Below, piece after piece: positions 25,275 to 31,432 of a stretch of 33,463 nucleotides of DNA. This DNA is from Flavobacteriales bacterium UBA7878 (GTDB lineage Bacteria; Bacteroidota; Bacteroidia; Flavobacteriales; Schleiferiaceae), in assembly GCA_002501205.1 (NCBI GenBank), contig DLRW01000011.1:1-33463 (forward strand), written 5' to 3'. Numbering within the stretch: the stretch's first letter is position 1; each line of letters starts with the position of its first letter. The notes beneath the pieces are model-generated. The model saw only the letters and a program-made list of their open reading frames with translations. It was not told the DNA's origin and did not search any database. A program made the position numbers and the translations under genes.

Positions 25275-25439
25275 ATGAAAAACGAAAAACACCTTTTAAG
25301 AGGCTTGATACTCGGCCTGGTACCCGGGAGTCTCATTGGGCTGCTTACTGATAATATTGGTTTGTGGATTTGCCTCGGCTTGACCATTGGCGCTGCAATC
25401 GGCACGCGAATTAATAAACAAGCCAAAGAAGATGTCTAA
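25275..25439 (+). CDS. 54-residue membrane protein
   Basis: A short open frame, not previously recognised by me as any family. It opens with MKNEKHLLRGLILGLVPGSLIG and has two hydrophobic glycine-rich segments, about 8-24 and 31-43 (LWICLGLTIGAAIG), with a basic tail ending KQAKEDV. The GxxxG-like spacing suggests packed helices or self-association. It starts with ATG, ends with TAA, and its stop overlaps the start of the DUF4386 gene by eight bases, which supports real translation and coupling. It would be the first gene of the candidate Crp/Fnr-controlled unit. Confidence 0.6.
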   Translation: MKNEKHLLRGLILGLVPGSLIGLLTDNIGLWICLGLTIGAAIGTRINKQAKEDV

Positions 25440-26157
25440 ACAAAAGAAGCCTCAATCTCGATTTAGCTCTGCTAAAGTTGCCGGCTTGCTTTATTTGGTA
25501 ATTGCCATTATAGGCGGATTTAGTATTGGCTATATTCCTGAAGAATTAGTGGTTTATAATAATGCCGCTTTAAGCTTTCAAAACCTGAAGGAACATTGGG
25601 ATCTCTTTCAATTGGCTATTGCCGGTGATATTGCCGTTTTACTTTTCGAGACCTTCCTCACGGTATTGCTTTATCAATTATTCAAATCCATCCATCAAAC
25701 CAGCATGCTGATTGCCAGCTATTCACGATTGGCTATGGCCATTATAATGGGAATGAATTTGATCAATTACCTGATACCCGCCTTATTTATTTTGGAACCT
25801 GAGCTTGGCAGCGCATTTAACAGCGCTCAACTTGAAAGCTTAAACCTCATCTTCCTTAAGGCCCATAAATTTGGAGAATTTGCCTGGCAAATATTTTTTG
25901 CTATTCATCTATTTTGTCTGGGACATGTAATTCACCGTTCCCCATACACTCCAAAATTTTTGGGTTTAGTCATGCTCATAGGCGGTATAGCTTATGCTGG
26001 TGATAGCATTTTGCACTTGCTCATCATTCCCGCAGGACTTTTACAACAAAGTTTTAGCCTCTTGCTTATTCTCGCTGTTATCTCTGAATTCTGGTTTGCC
26101 TTCTGGCTGCTGATCAAAGGCTATCCCAATCAGGAGTCTATCCAAATTCAACCCTAA
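25432..26157 (+). CDS. DUF4386 family membrane protein
   Basis: A 241-residue polytopic membrane protein. About six helices are visible, including VAGLLYLVIAIIGGFSIGYI, IAGDIAVLLFETFLTVLLYQLF, RLAMAIIMGMNLINYLIPALFIL, FAWQIFFAIHLFCLGHVI and LLLILAVISEFWFAFWLLI. The pattern and the RSPYTPKFLGLVMLIGGIAY loop match DUF4386, common in Bacteroidota and of unknown function. The frame is open further upstream (25387), but the ATG at 25432 (MSKQKKPQSRF) removes an extension that would overlap most of the preceding small gene. An alpha/beta hydrolase follows after 11 bases. Confidence 0.85.
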   Translation: MSKQKKPQSRFSSAKVAGLLYLVIAIIGGFSIGYIPEELVVYNNAALSFQNLKEHWDLFQLAIAGDIAVLLFETFLTVLLYQLFKSIHQTSMLIASYSRLAMAIIMGMNLINYLIPALFILEPELGSAFNSAQLESLNLIFLKAHKFGEFAWQIFFAIHLFCLGHVIHRSPYTPKFLGLVMLIGGIAYAGDSILHLLIIPAGLLQQSFSLLLILAVISEFWFAFWLLIKGYPNQESIQIQP

Positions 26158-26168
26158 ATCTGATTTCA

Positions 26169-27047
26169 TTGAACCCCTACTTCAAATCTCAAGCTGGTCA
26201 GGAGAAAATTTTAAATCTCTATGATCAAAAGCTTCAAGATCTAAAGATCGACTACGATTCAATTACCCTTAATAGCAGCTTTGGAGAGACCCATATTCTC
26301 ACGACCGGTAACATTAATAATCCACCTTTGATTATTGTTCATGGTTCCAATGGCTGTGCTCCTATCGCCTTGGAAACTTATCCCAATCTCCATCTGAATT
26401 TCAGAGTCTATGCGGTAGATGTTCTCTCTCAACCTAATAAGAGTGCGGGCACCCGACTCAGTATGAAGGATAAATCCTATGGACAATGGATGCATGAAGT
26501 AATTGACCTATTGCAATTGGAAAAGGTATGCTTGCTGGGTTTCTCTTTTGGCGGTTTGGTCATCTTAAAAAGCCTGGAGTATTCCGAGGCCAAAATCGAT
26601 CAGGTGTTTTTAGCTGCTCCGGCTTATATCGTAAATGGTAATCCTCTACGCAACTTATGGACGATTTTCAGACCGATGAAAAAGTACATGAAGTCGAAGG
26701 ACATCAAATACCTGAAACAATTTCTGTCGGATGTATTCTCCGAACCAAATGAATTTGCGCTTAAGTTCTTAGCTCAGGTATTCTTGCATTTCAAAATGGA
26801 TTTTACTCCTGTTCCTAAGATTTCTAAATCTGCTGCTCAGGCAATCACCACACCCATTACTCTATTTGCAGCCGAAAACGACCTTATGTTTCCAGGGCCG
26901 AAAATGATTCAAAGGGCTAATTATATTTTCCCATCCCTCAAGGAGGCTTATCTACTTGAAAATTCGAAGCATGTTCAAAACAGAAATGATAATTCGAAAA
27001 TCGAATCTCTGGTCAGAGACAGTTACCAGCCCCTAAATCGTGCCTGA
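26169..27047 (+). CDS. Alpha/beta hydrolase
   Basis: A 292-residue alpha/beta-hydrolase. The nucleophile elbow is GFSFGG with Ser126. The oxyanion region is HGSNG (from residue 59), and the acid and base are most likely Asp238 (AAENDLMFPG) and His268 (ENSKHVQNR), so the triad appears complete. A helical lid lies at about 155-220. The start is TTG at 26169 (NPYFKSQAGQEKIL); no ATG lies between it and the core of the fold. Substrate unknown. It follows the DUF4386 gene by 11 bases and converges on the Crp/Fnr gene with only about 20 bases between stops. Confidence 0.87.
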   Translation: MNPYFKSQAGQEKILNLYDQKLQDLKIDYDSITLNSSFGETHILTTGNINNPPLIIVHGSNGCAPIALETYPNLHLNFRVYAVDVLSQPNKSAGTRLSMKDKSYGQWMHEVIDLLQLEKVCLLGFSFGGLVILKSLEYSEAKIDQVFLAAPAYIVNGNPLRNLWTIFRPMKKYMKSKDIKYLKQFLSDVFSEPNEFALKFLAQVFLHFKMDFTPVPKISKSAAQAITTPITLFAAENDLMFPGPKMIQRANYIFPSLKEAYLLENSKHVQNRNDNSKIESLVRDSYQPLNRA

Positions 27048-27068
27048 GGAAAACAAATAAAAACTTCT

Positions 27069-27668
27069 CTACTTCTTTTGATAAGCCCTTTTCTTAATGC
27101 GGCTCATCGATTCCGGAGTAATGCCCAAATAGCTAGCGATTTGATGTTGGGGCACCCGATTCATTAGTTGGGGATTGTTCTCCATTAAATCTTTGAAACG
27201 CTCTTCAGGGCTCGAGCTTATAAAAAAGGCCATTCTTTCTTGTAAAGCTCCGGCTTCCTTTTCTACTTCCTGACTCAAGAACTCCTGGAGCCGAGGAAGG
27301 CGCTCGCACATTTGATCAATTAAGGATTGTGTCCCAACGGTCAGCACACAATCCTCTGCACAGACCAGGTAGTGCTTAGAGGCCAACTGATTTGTATAAC
27401 TGGAAAATGAATTCACCGATTGACCTTCCGTGAAAAATGCCGTGGTTTTTTCTTGCCCATCTTTTAAACGGTACTCACGAACACAGCCTTTTACAACCGC
27501 ATAGCACTCTTTAGCAATCTCGCCTTCACTCAATAAAACATGCCCTTTCTTAAAGGCTTTTAAATTGGTTTTCTCAACGATGATATCTACCTCCTCAGCT
27601 TTTAGAAAAGGAAAGCTTGAGACTAGTTTATGTAGTTCCGCTTGTAGATCCGTCATTTCATTTTCCAT
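27069..27668 (-). CDS. Crp/Fnr family transcription regulator
   Basis: A 199-residue regulator. The cyclic-nucleotide-type beta-barrel spans about 15-115 (LKAFKKGHVLLSEGEIAKECYAVVKGCVREYR), then a dimer helix, and a short helix-turn-helix at about 172-195 (VPQHQIASYLGITPESMSRIKK). Recognition-helix residues Glu186, Ser189 and Arg190 reproduce the E-x-x-S-R set by which FNR-type proteins read TTGA half-sites. There is no N-terminal FNR iron-sulfur cysteine cluster and no obvious cAMP-binding Arg-Ser pair, so the signal is unknown. Starts possible at 27668 or four codons later (27656). The FNR-type palindrome at 25196-25209 is a good target candidate. Confidence 0.92.
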   Translation of the reverse strand: MENEMTDLQAELHKLVSSFPFLKAEEVDIIVEKTNLKAFKKGHVLLSEGEIAKECYAVVKGCVREYRLKDGQEKTTAFFTEGQSVNSFSSYTNQLASKHYLVCAEDCVLTVGTQSLIDQMCERLPRLQEFLSQEVEKEAGALQERMAFFISSSPEERFKDLMENNPQLMNRVPQHQIASYLGITPESMSRIKKRAYQKK

Positions 27669-27724
27669 TTTTCCTGCAAATCGGTCATGCTTTACTTATA
27701 AAAACTTTCAATTCCCAGAACTGG

Positions 27725-27743
27725 TCTGAATTTGCAATTCAGA
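27725..27743. repeat. Intergenic palindrome, copy A
   Basis: TCTGAATT and AATTCAGA pair perfectly around TGC. A second GTCTGA/TCAGAC pairing (27724-27729 with 27744-27749) partly overlaps it. It lies between the HEAT-repeat gene and the Crp/Fnr gene. Shares the core CTGAATTTGCAATTCAG with the palindrome at 29890-29912. Confidence 0.7.
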
Positions 27744-27765
27744 TCAGACATTTCAAAAACCGAAT

Positions 27766-28389
27766 CTAAGTCAATTTCTTAATCACCTTCTCCAGCCGCT
27801 TGCGCTTGGATTCCTTCTCCACCTCATTTAAACGCGACTGTAAAATTTCGCTGAACTTCTTCTTGTTTGGATCGGTGATGATGGGCAAGGCCAATTCGGC
27901 ATACATTGGCAATTGATTGGTCGGACTGCGTAGTACCTGCTCGCATAGCAAGTCGAAGGCATCATCGGCATATTCTGCCAAGGAAGCCATCTTAACCAGG
28001 AGCTTCACCAAATTATCCTTAGTAATTACAGAGCCCTTTTCTCCGGCCTCCACAATTTGAGGCAAGGCCTTGTAAATAAAGCTGGGATTCTCGAGGCAGA
28101 TAGCATTGAGGGCAGTCATGGCACCCCATTGCAAACGGTTGTTTTTATGCTTCAAAAACTCGATAAAAACCCGCGCATAATCGGCCACCAATTGGGGATC
28201 TATTTCCGCAATCTCATAAAGGACTTTGATGCAATCGCTCTGAATAGCTTTATCTTTATGATTCAGGTTTTCGACCAGGATTTTTACGGCCACCGAATCT
28301 TTGGTGCTCGCTATTTTTCGGGCCAATTCCTGGTTGGGCACTTCATCCCGACGATCCAATGCCGAGGCTAGTTGTTCTAATACATTCAT
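27766..28389 (-). CDS. HEAT/ARM-repeat protein
   Basis: A 207-residue, all-helical soluble protein made of about five HEAT-like repeats (AVKILVENLNHKDKAIQSDCIKVLYEIAEIDPQLV, then FIEFLKHKNNRLQWGAMTALNAICLENPSFI, KDNLVKLLVKMASLAEYADDAFDLLC, and MYAELALPIITDPNKKKFSEIL), ending in a basic tail (KESKRKRLEKVIKKL). Such repeats build a curved protein-binding surface. I see no enzyme motif and cannot name a partner. Its position before the Crp/Fnr gene, with a palindrome between, does not indicate a shared role. Confidence 0.82.
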   Translation of the reverse strand: MNVLEQLASALDRRDEVPNQELARKIASTKDSVAVKILVENLNHKDKAIQSDCIKVLYEIAEIDPQLVADYARVFIEFLKHKNNRLQWGAMTALNAICLENPSFIYKALPQIVEAGEKGSVITKDNLVKLLVKMASLAEYADDAFDLLCEQVLRSPTNQLPMYAELALPIITDPNKKKFSEILQSRLNEVEKESKRKRLEKVIKKLT

Positions 28390-28473
28390 TGCATTAAGCT
28401 TTATTTCAAATTTGAGGTTTCGCCAGAAAAAGTACTGATCTTAAAAGTAGAAAATCCGACTTCAGCACCCTGC

Positions 28474-29211
28474 CTACTTCAATTCAACCCAAGCGGAATT
28501 TAACTTGGCTAACTCCTTCTTTAAGCCCTTAAAATGACTAGCTCCATAAATCACAAAGATCTTTTTAGACTCAGACTGATCAATGTGCCTAGCTAGATTT
28601 TCATTACGTAGTCCTAGAATAAAGTTCTTGCGAAAATCCTTTTGCAAATCGCTATTGCAGGTATTACATAAGTAATCGGACTGCAAATCCGTGTCCAAAT
28701 CACAGCTATCCAACTGAATAGTGCCATTCTTCTTTTCGAAGGCCAGGATTAGATCTTCCAGTAGAAGGTCTGCCTTGATAGCGGTGGCCGTGTCAATTCC
28801 CAATCCGACTAAATCCGGTTGGTTCATTAATTGGTATTGGGGATTATAATGCATGCTGCCAATTTTATGATTCACCGTATCTAAATAGCCCGTGCCTGCA
28901 TCAAAACTACCGGTTAGCTTCCGGAACTTCTTGGCCATTAAAATAAAGGCCTCTGCTTCTTTCAGATCGGTTTCAACCTGTTCATACAAGATGGCATAAG
29001 CTTGCCCAGCTAAAGAATCAGTAATTCGGTAAATCTCCTGATAATAGCTCTGCTTACCTATATGATGAATGGGAAGAAAAAGCACTTCCTTCTCTGCAAT
29101 GCTTAGCACTTTCAGTCCCGGCTTTTCCTCCAAGACCCCGGAGAAATGCATCCATATTGGACTGCAGGAGATGCTGCTACAGACCAGAAATAGAACTAAG
29201 AAACCGCGCAT
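28474..29211 (-). CDS. TraB/GumN-like lipoprotein
   Basis: A 245-residue exported protein; the N-terminus MRGFLVLFLVCSSISCS ends in a lipobox-like SISC (Cys16). The remainder shows the TraB/PrgY/GumN pattern, related to the TIKI metalloprotease fold: an opening PIHHIGKQSYYQEIYRITDSL with a Gly-His region, an ILYEQV acidic site, GLRNENLARHI with the conserved Arg-Asn, and a terminal IYGASHFKGLKKEL with the final His. An unusual central stretch (DSCDLDTDLQSDYLCNTCNSD) adds three cysteines including a CxxC pair. It may be a surface or periplasmic hydrolase; activity is unproven in most of the family. It starts 23 bases after the upstream lipoprotein ends. Confidence 0.7.
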   Translation of the reverse strand: MRGFLVLFLVCSSISCSPIWMHFSGVLEEKPGLKVLSIAEKEVLFLPIHHIGKQSYYQEIYRITDSLAGQAYAILYEQVETDLKEAEAFILMAKKFRKLTGSFDAGTGYLDTVNHKIGSMHYNPQYQLMNQPDLVGLGIDTATAIKADLLLEDLILAFEKKNGTIQLDSCDLDTDLQSDYLCNTCNSDLQKDFRKNFILGLRNENLARHIDQSESKKIFVIYGASHFKGLKKELAKLNSAWVELK

Positions 29212-29234
29212 TACATACTTCTTTATCCATCTGC

Positions 29235-29828
29235 TTAAAGCTTCCCGATTAACATGGCATACTTATCCGTAGCTTTAAATCGACTGGCCCATAAAGCGAC
29301 TCTTTCTTCTTCCAAATTCGATTGAATGATATCCTGATCTCTAATTAAATCCAGCACAAAATTCAGGGTATCTCCATTGCTTAAGGGCAGTCGAGCGGTG
29401 AAGGGATAATTTTGATTGTTAATCTGCACATTCGCTAAAGATGTATCCATCATGGCTCGTAGAGAATCTTTGCCAAATTCCATTTGATAGCTGCGAATAA
29501 AGAAGGTATCCACTCTATTCATCGCCAGGCCTTGTGAACATGCACTTAAGCTTACACGGGCTAGACGGTATTCCTCTTGATCAAAAAATATTCTTGCTCT
29601 AAGTTCGTGGATAGTAATATGTGCCCCCACCCAAGCAGTTCCGCAAAATCCATAGTTCGCCCTTTCCGCCCTTTTAAGGTGCCTCAATGCCGATTTATAA
29701 TTCCCTTCTGAGTACTTTAATTCAGCCTTCTCAATTTGCTCATAGCCTATTTCATAGGAAGGCTTGCAGGCTTGGATACCCAAGGTGAAAAGTAAGAGCA
29801 ATAGAGCGAATTTTCCCAGGATCTTCAT
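29235..29828 (-). CDS. Lipoprotein with a TPR-like N-terminal region
   Basis: A 197-residue lipoprotein with signal MKILGKFALLLLLFTLGIQAC (Cys21 is the lipid site). Residues about 30-95 resemble a tetratricopeptide pair (IEKAELKYSEGNYKSALRHLKRAERA, then ELRARIFFDQEEYRLARVSLSAC). The rest (RLPLSNGDTLNFVLDLIRDQDIIQ and the tail) is unassigned. No function can be given. It is probably cotranscribed with the TraB/GumN-like gene, 23 bases downstream. Two palindromes and a terminator separate it from the PLP-enzyme gene. Confidence 0.65.
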   Translation of the reverse strand: MKILGKFALLLLLFTLGIQACKPSYEIGYEQIEKAELKYSEGNYKSALRHLKRAERANYGFCGTAWVGAHITIHELRARIFFDQEEYRLARVSLSACSQGLAMNRVDTFFIRSYQMEFGKDSLRAMMDTSLANVQINNQNYPFTARLPLSNGDTLNFVLDLIRDQDIIQSNLEEERVALWASRFKATDKYAMLIGKL

Positions 29829-29889
29829 TCAGGTTTTGTTTCAATAAATCTTACCTTCTAATGTAAGGAAATGAAACACAATGCTCGTA

Positions 29890-29912
29890 AAGCTGAATTT
29901 GCAATTCAGCTT
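29890..29912. repeat. Intergenic palindrome, copy B
   Basis: AAGCTGAATT (29890-29899) and AATTCAGCTT (29903-29912) pair over ten bases around TGC. It shares the central CTGAATTTGCAATTCAG with copy A at 27725-27743. It is 15 bases from copy C. Confidence 0.75.
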
Positions 29913-29927
29913 AGGTGCTGCAATCTA

Positions 29928-29948
29928 GTCTGAGTTTGAAATTCAGAC
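29928..29948. repeat. Intergenic palindrome, copy C
   Basis: GTCTGAGTT (29928-29936) and AATTCAGAC (29940-29948) pair around TGA with one G-T wobble. A diverged relative of copies A and B, lying just before the terminator of the PLP-enzyme gene. Confidence 0.65.
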
Positions 29949-29953
29949 CAAAA

Positions 29954-29980
29954 AAAAGCCCGAATCAAATTCGGGCTTTT
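29954..29980. terminator. Hairpin terminator after the PLP-enzyme gene
   Basis: AAAAGCCCGAAT (29954-29965) pairs with ATTCGGGCTTTT (29969-29980) around CAA, a twelve-pair stem with an A-run on one side and T-run on the other. It lies 16 bases beyond the stop of the leftward PLP-enzyme gene and would end that transcript. Confidence 0.88.
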
Positions 29981-29996
29981 GTCTTTTCTAAAAATT

Positions 29997-31262
29997 CTAT
30001 ACCTGATCCAAGGCTTGACTCAAATCAGCGATCAGATCATCGGGATGCTCTACCCCAACCGAGAGGCGCACCATTTTTCCGGTGATATTCAATTGATTTC
30101 TTAGTTCCAAATCCACACCCGCATGGGTCATGGTTGCTGGGTGCTCTGCCAGGGACTCTGTAGAACCTAAGCTTACTGCCAACTTCACTAATTTCAAGCC
30201 GTTCAAAAAACGGAAGGCTTCCTTCTCTCCACCTTTCACATCGAAAGAAAGCATGGCCCCGGCACATTCGTACTGGCGACGGTAAATATCTTGATGACGC
30301 TCATCTTTATCGTCAATCATTCCCAAATAATACACCTTTTCCACCTTAGGATGGTCGGCCAACCATTGGGCTACTGCTTCTGCATTAATAGCCTGACGCT
30401 CCATGCGCACTTTCAGGGTTTCGAGGCTTCGCATTAACAACCAACCAGTATGCGGTCCGGCCATATTACCCAGGAAGGTACGCAACTCTTTTACCCGTGG
30501 CATTACTTCTGAAGTTCCCAATACGGCTCCGGCAATTACGTCCGAATGACCACCAATGTACTTGGTTGCTGAATAAATCACGAAATCAGCACCAAACTGT
30601 AAAGGATGTTGCCAAAGTGGCCCCATATAAGTATTATCCACTGCTACATAAACGCGATCTTCCGCAGAGCGGGAGTATTTCTTGGCCAGGCGAACGCAGG
30701 CTTCAATATCAAATAAATCCAGGGTTGGATTGGCAGGGGTTTCCACATAAATCATGGCCAATCGGTCCTTGGCGGGATGCGCCTCAATCATCGCTTCAAT
30801 ATCCTCAGGAGTGTCCAAGGGAGTAAAGCCCTGCACATGTATTCCTAATTTTGGTAAGAAGTGATTAATAAAATGATCCGTCCCCCCATATACCGGATTT
30901 GAGAAAAGAATCAAATCTCCTGGCTTTAAAAACTCTAAGAGCACGGTAGTAATGGCACTCATGCCACTTTCAAATACCGCTGCATCATCCGCCTTATCCC
31001 AAAGGGTTAAACGATTCTCCAGAATTTCCAGATCCGGATTATTCAAGCGACTGTAGATTAAACCTAATTCTTCATCCGCTCCTTTTTCCCTTAAACCATA
31101 GGCTACTTCGAAGAAAGCTTTACCCTCTTCGGCGGTTTTAAAAGCAAAGGTGGAAGTTTGAAAAATGGGGCATTTCACAGCGCCCTCAGATAAGTGTGCC
31201 TTGTACCCGTAAGACATCATCAGACTTTCGGGGTGCATCTTTTTAGGATCCATATTCATCAT
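29997..31262 (-). CDS. Cystathionine gamma-synthase family PLP enzyme
   Basis: A PLP enzyme of about 421 residues in the Cys/Met metabolism family (cystathionine gamma-synthase/lyase, methionine gamma-lyase). The PLP lysine is in FVIYSATKYIGGHSDVIAG, the cofactor-ring and Asp contacts in VAVDNTYMGPLWQHP, the phosphate loop near FESGMSAITTVLLEFLKPGD, and the YSR motif in LIYSRLNNPDLEILE. The segment FFEVAYGLREKGADEELG before that motif is longer than in textbook members. Sulfur-amino-acid synthesis or breakdown is likely; the exact reaction cannot be decided. The open frame runs to 31319, but a start at 31262 or 31253 (MDPKKMHPESLMMSYGY) fits. It is divergent from the TonB-dependent receptor gene. 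Confidence 0.88.
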   Translation of the reverse strand: MMNMDPKKMHPESLMMSYGYKAHLSEGAVKCPIFQTSTFAFKTAEEGKAFFEVAYGLREKGADEELGLIYSRLNNPDLEILENRLTLWDKADDAAVFESGMSAITTVLLEFLKPGDLILFSNPVYGGTDHFINHFLPKLGIHVQGFTPLDTPEDIEAMIEAHPAKDRLAMIYVETPANPTLDLFDIEACVRLAKKYSRSAEDRVYVAVDNTYMGPLWQHPLQFGADFVIYSATKYIGGHSDVIAGAVLGTSEVMPRVKELRTFLGNMAGPHTGWLLMRSLETLKVRMERQAINAEAVAQWLADHPKVEKVYYLGMIDDKDERHQDIYRRQYECAGAMLSFDVKGGEKEAFRFLNGLKLVKLAVSLGSTESLAEHPATMTHAGVDLELRNQLNITGKMVRLSVGVEHPDDLIADLSQALDQV

Positions 31263-31374
31263 TTTGAGAGGTGCACAAATGAACGCAAATTCAATCAACC
31301 ATAGGCTAACAAATATCACTCTTCTCTCATTTTACCCGGTTCAACTCCCTTTTTCCCCGCTTCACTCCTTTTCG

Positions 31375-31405
31375 CTTGTCGACATTCTTACCTTATTCTT
31401 CCTTT
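31375..31405 (+). promoter_or_regulatory. Possible promoter of the TonB-dependent receptor gene
   Basis: CTTG (31375-31378) and TTCCTTTG (31398-31405) are each one base off the Bacteroidota -33 TTTG and -7 TAnnTTTG elements and are 19 bases apart, the normal spacing. The ATG lies 27 bases downstream. Confidence 0.4.
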
Positions 31406-31432
31406 GGCCCCGAATTCAACTAAAACATAAAA

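Noticed and set aside
28057..28371. 104-codon plus-strand frame opposite the HEAT-repeat gene
   Set aside because: Antisense to a regular repeat protein; the repeat periodicity of the minus-strand protein explains the composition.
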